A stretch of 64,000 nt of DNA from Deinococcus sonorensis KR-87 (lineage in GTDB: Bacteria > Deinococcota > Deinococci > Deinococcales > Deinococcaceae): assembly GCF_040256395.1 (NCBI RefSeq), contig NZ_CP158297.1, positions 1-64,000 of the forward strand, read 5' to 3'. The position numbers and the translations under genes were made by a program. The notes under the pieces were generated by a model. It was not told where the DNA came from, searched no databases, and saw only the letters and a list, made by a program, of their open reading frames with translations. This document shows, one piece after another, positions 1 to 7,777 of this stretch (position 1 is its first letter; each line of letters starts with the position of its first letter).

Positions 1-120
1 GCGTTTGGCGTGCTGCCCGCCCTGCTGTGGCAGCTGGCCACCACGCCCCTCCCATCCGAGGACGCTGGGCTCGAGCCGGCCGGTCCCGCGTCCACGGACC
101 TTGACGGCCGCGTGTCCTGA
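1..120 (+). CDS. C-terminal end of a membrane protein (partial)
   Basis: An open frame enters from the left edge and stops with TGA at 118-120, giving 39 residues. It begins with a hydrophobic stretch (AFGVLPALLWQLA) that looks like the end of a last membrane helix, followed by a polar, proline- and acid-rich tail typical of a cytoplasmic C-terminus. The family cannot be named from so short a piece; a transporter or permease would fit. The start lies outside the window. Confidence 0.45.
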   Translation, partial: AFGVLPALLWQLATTPLPSEDAGLEPAGPASTDLDGRVS

Positions 121-824
121 CGGCCGCCCTGCGGCGGGCCCCGGAGCGTGAGTCCCGGTCTGCGCGCATCCGGTCCCTGACCACCCGCAGGACAGGACGC
201 GCCGCTGTGGTCCTGGCGTCCTGGTCGCTGCAGGGCCGGCCGCGACCGGGTCAGGAGCGGCCAGGCGTGCTTGCCGGACTTCACCTCCGGCCCGCAACGT
301 CCCCGGCTCGCGCTGGCGACACAACGCCGCTCACACGCGACTCCAGCGGCCACCCGCGGCCAGCCCAGGGGTGGCCATGAGTGAAGTCGAATCGGCCGGC
401 GCTTCCGCCGAGCGTCCCGCCCCGCCGAACGGACCAGGAGGGCCTGCCCAGCGGACGGGCGTCCACCCGGAGCGGTCCAGCGCGCTGATGTTCGGTCCGT
501 GCGTGTGGGCCCTCGCATGGCGCCCTCCTGAGCCGAGCCCTAAACGGCTGAACGTGCGCCGACCGGACCTCACGGGCCGCCCAGGTGAACCACCTGGAAC
601 GCCACGGACCCGTGCGGGTGGACCGCCGATCAGGCAGGACCAACGACATGCGAAACCCTGCCAACCTGGCGAACATGCTGGGCAGAGCAGGAACTTCGCC
701 CGGTTCATGAACGGCGGCGAGGACTGGCACCGGGCGGTTCTTCCAAGGGGCGTCCCGATGACCCCACGCCCTGACAGGTGCGCTCGTCGAGTGGACCACG
801 GGGCCGCGCCAGGGTGAGGCCGTC
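121..824. other. No gene recognised
   Basis: About 700 bases of GC-rich DNA with overlapping open frames on both strands but no frame with a recognisable domain, start signal or protein-like composition. It lies between the end of a membrane protein and a decayed kinase gene, so it may hold further unrecognisable remnants. Confidence 0.5.
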
Positions 825-1066
825 AGCGCTCCTCCGGCAACGTGCAGCTGAAGCTCGCCCCAGCGTTCCGTTGACAGTGCGCGGACACCCGGCCGCCGTG
901 CGCCAGCACGATCCCACGGTTGCCAGCCCCACCCCGGTCCCTTGAACTGCCGTTCCGTGTGCACCCGTTGAAAGATTCCAGACAGCCGTTCCGCGTACGC
1001 AGGATCGAAACCGACTCCATTGTCTTCATGAAGATGCACCACTCTGCGGCGCTGTCCTCGCACCAC
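823..1066 (-). pseudogene. Decayed histidine kinase, ATPase domain remnant
   Basis: Read on the minus strand, three frames together give the end of a HATPase_c domain. One frame (from 1066) holds HEDNGVGFDPAYAERL, the G1 box, followed by GIFQRVHTERQFK. A second frame supplies GLATV, the G2 region, and the third supplies GIVLAHGGRVSAH and the C-terminus ending TLPEER at 823-828. The order matches the intact kinase at 9815-11455 (DNGVGFDP, then FQRLHSARDFEGSGVGLANVRR, then HGGRVWAE). At least two frameshifts are needed. No HisKA part could be found upstream, so the N-terminus is missing or unrecognisable. The gene is not functional as it stands. Confidence 0.75.
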
Positions 1067-1196
1067 CCTTCAATACGGGGGCACACGGCAGACACCTCAG
1101 CCGGAAGAGCGGGGGCCCGTGGACGGGCGACCCATGTCCGTGAACAGGGGGGAGCGCATCCAACGAGGTGCCACCGAACCGCGCCGTCCACAGCGC

Positions 1197-1246
1197 GGCG
1201 ACAGCGACAGGCCGGGTCACACGTGACCCGGCCTGTCGCTGTCGCC
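1197..1246 (-). terminator. Long perfect hairpin after the DUF4388/GTPase/roadblock operon
   Basis: Two 24-base arms (1197-1220 and 1223-1246) are exact reverse complements with a 2-base centre. The hairpin lies 2 bases beyond the stop codon (1249-1251) of the last gene of the minus-strand operon. There is no T-run after it, so it may act as a structure-only terminator or an RNA 3' end stabiliser. Confidence 0.7.
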
Positions 1247-1248
1247 GA

Positions 1249-1728
1249 TTACAGTGGGCTGAACTCGAACTTGTCGCTGGTGCCACCGCGCAGCACGCTG
1301 TCGGTGTGCTGGCCGATGAAGCTGCGTCCCGTCACGGTCTCCAGGGCGCCCCACACCGCGCCGAGGGTGAAGGTGCAGGTGCGGTCGCTGCCGAGCGGCT
1401 CGCCGGCACTGCACACCGTCTCCTGCGTCTCGATCACGATGGTGTCGCCCTCGGTGTACGAGCGGGTCACGGCGCACAGCCGGGTGCCGTCCCGCCCGAT
1501 GGCGGCGTTCAGGGCGCCCGCGATCTGCTCGACGGGGATGTCGCTGCCGGCCAGCCCCAGCTCGGTGGCGAGCACCTGGCCGCGCACCTTGCCGGCGCGG
1601 GTGAACACCACAGCGGCGCCGTCCGGCCCGAGGGTGTCCTCCACGCCGGTGATGACGGCCTTGAAGCACACGATGCTGTTGAAGTCGCCGAGTTCCTGGC
1701 GGACGGACGGGAGGGTGGTGGTGGTCAT
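1249..1728 (-). CDS. Small soluble protein, possibly V4R-like; last gene of the GTPase/roadblock operon
   Basis: 159 residues. The start is set at 1728 (MTTTTLPSV) because AAGGAG lies 7 bases before it; an upstream in-frame start lacks a binding site. No signal peptide or membrane helix. The C-terminal half (about 95-150) has cysteines and glycines spaced as VCSAGEPLGSDRTCTF followed by LGAVWGALETVTGRSF, which loosely recalls the V4R small-molecule binding fold, but the match is weak. The last of four co-directional genes after DUF4388, GTPase and roadblock genes. A role as a sensor or partner in that GTPase module is inferred from position only. Confidence 0.7.
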   Translation of the reverse strand: MTTTTLPSVRQELGDFNSIVCFKAVITGVEDTLGPDGAAVVFTRAGKVRGQVLATELGLAGSDIPVEQIAGALNAAIGRDGTRLCAVTRSYTEGDTIVIETQETVCSAGEPLGSDRTCTFTLGAVWGALETVTGRSFIGQHTDSVLRGGTSDKFEFSPL

Positions 1729-1795
1729 CGGGGATCTCCTTGGGGGGTAAAGTGAGGCGAGCAGGGCGTGCAGCGGGTCCATGCGGCGGCGTCGG

Positions 1796-2170
1796 TCACA
1801 GCACGCTGGCGATGGCGAACGCGGTGTCGCGCGCCTCCATGTGCAGCAGGCCCAGGTTCATGCCGCTGGGCGCGACGACCGCCAACACGCCCTTGCCGGC
1901 CGCGTAGATGTACACCTGGCCGTCCGAACCGCTGACACTCATCTCGGTCAGGGTCCCGGAGCCGAGCGTGTCGTTGATGCGCTTGCCCAGCCCGATCGCG
2001 GTGGCGGCCATGGCGGCCACGCGGTTGGCGTCGGTGCCCTGGCCCATCAGCTGCGCGATCGGCAGGCCGTCGGCGGTGGCGACCAGCACGCCGCGCAGCT
2101 CCGGCAGGTTGCTGCGCAGGGCGGTGAGGGTGTCCTGAAGGTGCTGCTGCTTGCTCATCGTTGCGGTCAT
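1796..2170 (-). CDS. Roadblock/LC7-domain protein (MglB-like)
   Basis: 124 residues. Start at 2170 (MTATMSKQQ) is chosen because AGGAG stands 6 bases upstream. The body is one roadblock/LC7 fold: ELRGVLVATADGLPIA near residues 24-40, a central helix AAMAATAIGLGKRIND, and a final strand pair VLAVVAPSGMNLGLLHMEARD. Proteins of this family dimerise and regulate small Ras-like GTPases, MglB acting on MglA in gliding bacteria. Here it follows a gene for an MglA-like GTPase in the same operon, so it is probably the GTPase partner. Lacks membrane segments; cytoplasmic. Confidence 0.88.
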   Translation of the reverse strand: MTATMSKQQHLQDTLTALRSNLPELRGVLVATADGLPIAQLMGQGTDANRVAAMAATAIGLGKRINDTLGSGTLTEMSVSGSDGQVYIYAAGKGVLAVVAPSGMNLGLLHMEARDTAFAIASVL

Positions 2171-2246
2171 GGTGAACTCCTGTAAGGGGTGAAAGGACGA
2201 AGGAAAGCGCACGCTGGAGAGGAGGAAAGAAGTCTCGTGGTCCGGG

Positions 2247-2798
2247 TTACGGGTGGGCGGGCCAGGGGGATGGGACGGGCACCACCTCCGCGGGCGGGTC
2301 GAGCGACTCGAGCAGCCGCACCAGGGCCCGGACGGCGTTCTGCGGGTCGGTGGCGTTGATGCCGATCACCTGCGAGGGCGGCAGCTGGAAGTACAGCGCC
2401 AGGTCATGCGGTCGCCAGACGTCCGGCTGGTCCTGCCGCGTGACGGCCAGCACGAACGGCAGCGGCGTGCGGGTGGTGATGTACTCCAGGATCGCCCGGG
2501 CGGCCGGGAAGTCGCGCGGCCGGTCGCCCGCCACCAGCATCACCAGCCCGAGCGCACCCTCGCACAGCACGTCCCACATGAAGCTGAAGCGGTCCTGGCC
2601 CGGCGTGCCGTACAGGTGCAGCGTCTGATCGCCCACCTGGAGCGTGCCGAAGTCGAAGGCGACGGTGGTGTTCTGTTTGCCGATGTCCTCGGTGGCGTCG
2701 GCTTCGGTGGCGACCACCGGCGTCTGGCTGAGCGTCTGCACGAAGGTGGTCTTCCCGGCGCCGACCGGGCCGCTCACCACCAGCTTCAGCGGCGTCAC
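2247..2798 (-). CDS. MglA-like small GTPase
   Basis: 183 residues. The GTG start at 2796-2798 overlaps the TGA of the upstream DUF4388 gene by four bases (GTGA), which implies translational coupling. G1/P-loop GPVGAGKTT lies near residue 10. The usual DTAGQ of the G3 box reads YGTPGQDRF, and the G4 box is VTRQDQP instead of NKxD, as is usual in the bacterial GTPases that accompany roadblock proteins. No membrane or lipid signal. Such GTPases cycle between GTP and GDP forms under control of a roadblock partner, here the next gene. The cellular process is unknown; Deinococcus does not glide, so motility is unlikely. Confidence 0.85.
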   Translation of the reverse strand: MTPLKLVVSGPVGAGKTTFVQTLSQTPVVATEADATEDIGKQNTTVAFDFGTLQVGDQTLHLYGTPGQDRFSFMWDVLCEGALGLVMLVAGDRPRDFPAARAILEYITTRTPLPFVLAVTRQDQPDVWRPHDLALYFQLPPSQVIGINATDPQNAVRALVRLLESLDPPAEVVPVPSPWPAHP

Positions 2799-3445
2799 GC
2801 CCGGACCATCAGGCGGCGCAGCGCGCCCAGCAGCCGCCGGACCGGGGTGGAGGCCACGCCTGTGGCGGCCACCTGCGCGGCCACCGCGGGTGGCGTGTGC
2901 CACGCCACCCGGTGCTGGGGGATGGCCAGCCCCGCGGCGCGCAGGCGGTAGATCAGCAGCTGCGCGTCCCGCTCCGGCAGGCCCAGCAGCGCCGAGAGGA
3001 GTTCGGCGCTGGTGCCGAGCCGCAGGTGCGGTTCGGCCGCGGCGAAGGATGCCTGCAGGGCGGCGGGCACGTCACGCTGGTCGGTGAGGGTGAAGGTGGT
3101 GGCCGGGTGCGGGAGGTGCCCTTCGGGCACCGCGTCGTCCTGGACTTCAAGCAGGTCCACCAGCCGGTAATCGAGCGGCGCGCGCAGCTGCTCGGCCGCG
3201 CCCTCGTAGAACGCGAAGCTGCCGTGCGGGAGCGTGGCGAGGTTCAGGACCGTGTCGCGCACCCGGCGCTCGTCCCGGATGTTGAAGCCGTCGATGAACA
3301 GCGCGCGCAGCCAGCCCTGCTGCAGGAAGAGGTTCAGGTGGATGTCCTGGCCGGAGAGCGGCACTTCGAGGTTGCCGGTGTGGTGGGCCAGCAGGCGGGT
3401 GAGTTCTGGGAACGGCAGGTCGGCGAGGTCGCCGGTGAGGGGCAT
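2795..3445 (-). CDS. DUF4388 (PATAN-type) protein
   Basis: 216 residues. Start at 3445 (MPLTGDLADLPFPEL) is supported by AGGAG five bases upstream; the open frame extends further but is not protein-like. The N-terminal 110 residues match DUF4388: GDLxDLxFxELxxLL, then HTGNLEVPL, then LFLQQGWLRALFIDG, then GSFAFYEG. In bacteria this domain is found in response-regulator outputs and next to MglA-like GTPases and roadblock proteins. The C-terminal third is a helical, possibly winged-helix segment (LLSALLGLPERDAQLLIYRLRAAGLA). First gene of the operon and coupled to the GTPase by a 4-base overlap. Probably an adaptor or effector; no catalytic residues seen. Confidence 0.82.
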   Translation of the reverse strand: MPLTGDLADLPFPELTRLLAHHTGNLEVPLSGQDIHLNLFLQQGWLRALFIDGFNIRDERRVRDTVLNLATLPHGSFAFYEGAAEQLRAPLDYRLVDLLEVQDDAVPEGHLPHPATTFTLTDQRDVPAALQASFAAAEPHLRLGTSAELLSALLGLPERDAQLLIYRLRAAGLAIPQHRVAWHTPPAVAAQVAATGVASTPVRRLLGALRRLMVRA

Positions 3446-3706
3446 ACGGTCTCCTGGGGGAACGGAAGGGGAGGGAGGGGGACCTTCAGGGAGCGGCTGA
3501 CCCACGGGCCAACCGGATGTGCGTACCGTACCGGCGCGGCTCTCACGGACACCTGACGTTTTTTCTGCTGTTCTCACAGTTGCAGCGGCTTCAAGGGGTG
3601 AGTAGGGTGCGCTCACGAGTGCGAATCGCGGCCAGCAGGCGTGTTTCTGGGGGTCGCCCGTGCGTCCTGGCCGACCGGTGACGGTTTAACATGAAGGCAT
3701 CGTGAA

Positions 3707-6223
3707 TTAGGGCGCGGCGCGGCGCAGGCGCTTCAGGACGCCACTGGCTGACATCCACCGCCCGACGTGATCGCCCTGGACCGTCTGCGCGCCCAGGTCC
3801 GCCGCCGCGCTCGCCTGGCTGCGGGTGTCCACGCCGTCCAGCTGAACGGCCAGGCCCAACGCCCGCCCCAGCTGGATCAAGGCCGCCAGCAGCGTCCGGT
3901 CCCGGCCCGCCTCGGCCACGAACGCGGACCCGATCCGCACGCCGCTCACCTGCAGGTCCCGCACCTGCGTCAACGTGGCCGCCCCGCCGGCAAAGTGATC
4001 GAGCATCACCTGCACGCCCAGCCTCTGAAGCGCCTGCAGGGCCGCTCGGACCGCCGGATCCAGCTGCAGCGCGTCTTCGTCCAGCAGCACGGTCAGGCGA
4101 CGGGCATCCACGCCGTGCTGCCGCAGGGCCGCGTCCGCCTCCGCCACCACGTCCGGCTGCGCCAGCAGGTCGGCCGAGCACCGCAGCTGCAGCGTCAGGT
4201 CGCCGGGCCAGCGCGCCAGGTCCCGGCAGGCGGTGGCCAGCACCTGCCGGTCCAGCCGCGTCCGCGCCCCGTCGCCGTCCAGGGCCGGCCCGAACAGCGA
4301 AGGCTCGATCAGCCCCTGCTGTGGGTGGCGCCACACCGGGCGCGCTTCGAAGGCGAGCGTGCGGCCAGCCGGGTCCACCACCGGGCGGTACTGCACCTCG
4401 TACTCGCGGCGGTCCAGGCCCAGCCGCGCCGCCCGCCCGAGCTCGAGCTGCGCGGCGACTTCCTCGCGCAGGTCCGGCCGGAACCACGCCACTCCGCTCC
4501 CCGTCAACGGCCGGGCCTGCTGCAGCGCCAGCCGGGCGTCCTGCAGCGCCGCCTGCGCGGAGGTGTACCCTTCCTTGCAGATGGTCACGCCCAGCTGCAC
4601 GTCCAGCGGGAGCGTCGCCCGCCCAGCGCGGAAGGCCGGCTGCAGCGCCGCCAACAGCCGCTCCACGGCTACCTCCACGTCCTGAGGGGAACGCACGTCC
4701 TCCAGCACCAGCACGAACTGCCGCTGGCCCAGACGGGCGATGGTGCTCGACGCTGCCGAGCACGCCTGCAGGCGCCGCGCCAGCTGAATCAACAGGCTGT
4801 CGGTGACGGTCTGCCCGTGCGCCTGCAGCAGCTGATCGAAGCGCGCGACTTCCATCAGCAGCACTGCGAAGCGGTGGCTGGGCCGGTCCTGCCGCAGCTG
4901 CACCGTGTGGCCCAGCCGGTCAAGCAGCAGCGTCTCGCTGGCCAGCCCGGTCAGCGGATCGTGCAGCCGCTGGTGCTGCAGCTGCTCCAGCCGCCGGGTG
5001 CGCTCCTCCACGCGGCGGGTCAGCGCGTCGTTGCTGACCTTCAGCGCGTCGAGCTGCTGCCGCTCCCGGGTCACATCGCGCGCCACGCTCAGCACGCCCG
5101 GCGAGCCGTCCGGCAGGGCCAGCGGGAGCAGGTGATGGCGCACCACCCGCCGCCCATCCGGCCGCTGCTCCTCCAGGGCCAGGGGGGCCGCCGCGCGCCG
5201 CACCTGCGCGGCCCGCTGCTCGAGCAGGCGGGCCTGCGCCGCGTCCAGCGCTTCCCAGGCGGTGCGGTCCTCCAGCGCCACGCGCCGCACGCCGTGCTCC
5301 CGCGCCGCCGCCTCGTTCACGAACCGGAACACGCCCGCCTGGTCCTGCACCGTCACCGCGTCGTCCAGCGTCTGCAGCACGGTGTGCAGCAGCGCCTCCC
5401 GCTCCGCCACCTGAACGGCGGCGGGGTACGCCACCCCGTGCACCTGCCGCTGGTCCGGCCGCAGGTGACCGCGGATGTCCAGCTCCACCGCCGGCCCGTC
5501 CGGCGTGTCCAGGGTGAGCGTCAGGTGCAGCTCCGGGTCCACCGGATGGCCCGCCCGGGCGGCGTCAACCCACCGCAGCACCCGCTGCTGGTCGCCCGGC
5601 CGCACCAGGTCCAGCACACGCGCCAGCGGCAGCGACCCGCGCTGCGGTTCACCCGCCGGGCGGTGCTGCTCGATGTGCAGCAGCCCGCCGGTCAGCTCGA
5701 GCGTCCAGCTGGACAGCTGTGCGGCGGCCAGCGCCGCCGGACCGTGCACCCCCGGACCCGGCCCGGACGCCGGGTCGAGCGCCACGGCCATCTGCCGGGC
5801 GAGCGCCAGCACGTCCCGCACGGCGTCCCCGGACAGCAGCCCGCGCGGCTCCGGGTCGTGCAGGCAACAGCGGCCCAGCAGCTTCCCCGCCCGGCTGTGC
5901 AGCGGCACCTCCAGCGCGAAGCGCACCGGCGCCTGATCCGCGAAGCGCGGGTCGAGCCGGGCGTCGGGCACCAGCAGCAGGTCCGGCCCCGTCGCCAGCG
6001 CCGGGGAGCGGTCCAGCGGGCCGGACCCGTGCTGCCACGACCAGCGGTGGTGGGTGTGCCCGGCGCTGACCGTGACGGTGGTGACGCCCAGCCCCCGCGC
6101 GGCCGCGCGGGCCAGCGGCCCCACAAGCAGCTCCAGGTCCGCGGGCGGAACGTCTGGCGTGGAGGCGGGCGAATGACGGTCAATCAGGAAGGAGAGGGCC
6201 TCAGGCCAGCGGGTTCCCGGCAT
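3707..6223 (-). CDS. GAF-PAS protein with degenerate GGDEF and EAL domains
   Basis: 838 residues; ATG at 6223 (MPGTRWPEAL) is the first start compatible with a protein-like N-terminus. Order: GAF about 20-150, a PAS-like segment 170-270, PAS 275-385 (DDAVTVQDQAGVFRFVNEAA), a short coiled coil, GGDEF fold 420-560, EAL fold 595-835. Both enzymatic domains look dead. The GGDEF signature reads GQRQF (about 499-503). The EAL signature reads EAR (about 626-628), the usual metal-binding Asn/Glu positions are replaced, DDFGTG is LDHFAGG and KIDxxF is RIGSAF. The protein therefore probably senses through GAF/PAS and acts as a regulator or scaffold rather than making or breaking c-di-GMP. Confidence 0.88.
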   Translation of the reverse strand: MPGTRWPEALSFLIDRHSPASTPDVPPADLELLVGPLARAAARGLGVTTVTVSAGHTHHRWSWQHGSGPLDRSPALATGPDLLLVPDARLDPRFADQAPVRFALEVPLHSRAGKLLGRCCLHDPEPRGLLSGDAVRDVLALARQMAVALDPASGPGPGVHGPAALAAAQLSSWTLELTGGLLHIEQHRPAGEPQRGSLPLARVLDLVRPGDQQRVLRWVDAARAGHPVDPELHLTLTLDTPDGPAVELDIRGHLRPDQRQVHGVAYPAAVQVAEREALLHTVLQTLDDAVTVQDQAGVFRFVNEAAAREHGVRRVALEDRTAWEALDAAQARLLEQRAAQVRRAAAPLALEEQRPDGRRVVRHHLLPLALPDGSPGVLSVARDVTRERQQLDALKVSNDALTRRVEERTRRLEQLQHQRLHDPLTGLASETLLLDRLGHTVQLRQDRPSHRFAVLLMEVARFDQLLQAHGQTVTDSLLIQLARRLQACSAASSTIARLGQRQFVLVLEDVRSPQDVEVAVERLLAALQPAFRAGRATLPLDVQLGVTICKEGYTSAQAALQDARLALQQARPLTGSGVAWFRPDLREEVAAQLELGRAARLGLDRREYEVQYRPVVDPAGRTLAFEARPVWRHPQQGLIEPSLFGPALDGDGARTRLDRQVLATACRDLARWPGDLTLQLRCSADLLAQPDVVAEADAALRQHGVDARRLTVLLDEDALQLDPAVRAALQALQRLGVQVMLDHFAGGAATLTQVRDLQVSGVRIGSAFVAEAGRDRTLLAALIQLGRALGLAVQLDGVDTRSQASAAADLGAQTVQGDHVGRWMSASGVLKRLRRAAP

Positions 6224-6403
6224 GCCCGATGCTACCCAGCCGCGTCTGACAGCGCTGTATCTCCAGCTGACAATGCGCGGGCCCCCGAAGTGGGGAGGGG
6301 CGGGCCGTTCGCTCCACGGTCGACGGCCAGAGCCGGAAGTGCGGCCTGCCACATCACGCCAGCCCCGTACCGGAAGCCAACTGAATTCTGGGGCGACGTG
6401 TTT

Positions 6404-6976
6404 CTACATGGACCCCGCTGGAGGGCGGGGATCGGTGGCGAGCATCGACATGCGGTGCAGATCCACCCATTCGCCCTCCCAGTTCAGGGCGTCGCGCTCC
6501 ACGCCCTCATGCACAAAGCCACACTTCTCGTAGACGCGCCGGGCCCGGGGATTGAAGGCGTACACGCCAAGACTGATGCGGTGGAGTCCCACCACGTCGA
6601 AGCCGTACTCGACGACCGCGCGGGTGGCCTCGGTGCCGTACCCCTGACCCACCATGGCCGGATGATTGAGCGCGATGCGGAAGCTCATGCTGCGGTTGTG
6701 CTGATCGAGGTCGTTGAGCACCACCTCGCCCAGGTACGTGCCATCGGACGCCCGGAGGATCGCCCAATCGGCGCGGTCGTCCGCCCGGGTGACCCGGTCG
6801 AGGAAGCGGTCCACGGCGTCGCGGGTGAAGGTGCCGTGGGTCCCGGTCAGCCGCATGAATTCGCGGTGGTGCAGGCCCGCCATCACCTGATCGAGATGCT
6901 CGGTGCTCAGCGGCACAAGCTGCAGGCGGGCGGTACTCAGGGTGGCGGGTGAAGCGAGCGCAGCGGTGACGACCAT
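6404..6976 (-). CDS. GNAT N-acetyltransferase, RimJ/RimL type
   Basis: 190 residues. ATG at 6976 (MVVTAALASP) precedes the typical opening TARLQLVPLSTEHLDQV; the upstream extension of the frame is not protein-like. The acetyl-CoA pyrophosphate loop is GQGYGTEATRAVVEYGF near residues 115-130, followed by the strand HRISLGVYAFNPRARRVYEKCGF that is diagnostic for this branch. RimJ/RimL-like enzymes acetylate alpha-amino groups of proteins or small amines. Single gene between two signalling genes on the same strand, separated from both, so nothing about its substrate follows from context. Confidence 0.9.
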   Translation of the reverse strand: MVVTAALASPATLSTARLQLVPLSTEHLDQVMAGLHHREFMRLTGTHGTFTRDAVDRFLDRVTRADDRADWAILRASDGTYLGEVVLNDLDQHNRSMSFRIALNHPAMVGQGYGTEATRAVVEYGFDVVGLHRISLGVYAFNPRARRVYEKCGFVHEGVERDALNWEGEWVDLHRMSMLATDPRPPAGSM

Positions 6977-7369
6977 ACCAGGCGTTGTATCAAGCGGTCG
7001 GGGCGTTCGGCATGGGCCATCTGGCGGACGCTGGACGGCGCCACGCACCCGGTCGGCCCAGGGGCATGCAAACGGGGGGGGTGGCGCCCGGTCTGTGCGC
7101 CCAACCATTGAGCTGCGTGTCCAGCAGCCGCGGGCCGGGCCTCAAGGGCGCCGGGAAGAGCCTGGAACACAGGCCAGGACGCGCGGTTGGTGCGGGGCTG
7201 GAGTGCACCGCCCCCGGGTGCGGCGGAGCGGCCAGGGCCACGCCCCCTCCTTCCCCGGCCGGCACGGGTTGGTCCGCTGGGCAGGGCGCCGGACCGGCCC
7301 AGCGGACCTTGGCGGGCCCGCACCCGGCATGGCCTGCCCGCGTGGCGCCAGGTCCGGGGCCGGCCGCCA

Positions 7370-7777
7370 CTACCGCCCGGGGGGCGTGATGTTGAACTGC
7401 AACCAGTACAGGCCCAGGGCGGCGACCATGTCGCGCAGGGACGACGGCCGGACCGGCTTGGCCAGGTACGAGTTCGCGCCCATCCGGTACGCTTCGCGCA
7501 CGTCCTGCGGCTCGTTCGAGGCGGTCAGCACCACCACCGGGAGCAGCGCCAGCGTCGGCTGGGCGCGCAGCCAGCCGAGCACCTCCAGCCCCGACAGGCG
7601 CGGGAGCTTCAGGTCCAGCAGCACCAGGTCCGGCATCGGATCGCCGCTCAGCGCGCGCAGCGCCTGCTCCCCGTCATGGGCCACCTGCAGGGTGTGCTGC
7701 CCCTCCAGGGCCCGGAAGGCCCGCTGGATGAACAGCACGTCGTCGGGGTTGTCCTCGATCAGCAGCACCTGTTTCAT
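7370..7777 (-). CDS. Single-domain response regulator (Rcp1 type)
   Basis: 135 residues, a receiver domain and nothing else. Acidic pocket E8-D9 (LLIEDNPDD), phosphoacceptor D55 (LVLLDLKLP), T85 and K107 (LAKPV) are all present. The ATG overlaps the stop of the upstream kinase gene by four bases (7774-7777), so the two are translated together and the kinase is its likely phosphodonor. Receivers of this type pair with phytochrome-like and PAS kinases in cyanobacteria and Deinococcus and lack a DNA-binding output, so they act by protein contact or as a phosphate relay. Confidence 0.93.
   Translation of the reverse strand: MKQVLLIEDNPDDVLFIQRAFRALEGQHTLQVAHDGEQALRALSGDPMPDLVLLDLKLPRLSGLEVLGWLRAQPTLALLPVVVLTASNEPQDVREAYRMGANSYLAKPVRPSSLRDMVAALGLYWLQFNITPPGR

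Noticed and set aside
3767..6952. 1061-codon open frame on the plus strand
   Set aside because: Low-complexity Gln/Arg/His sequence, the shadow of the GAF-PAS-GGDEF-EAL gene and the GNAT gene on the other strand.
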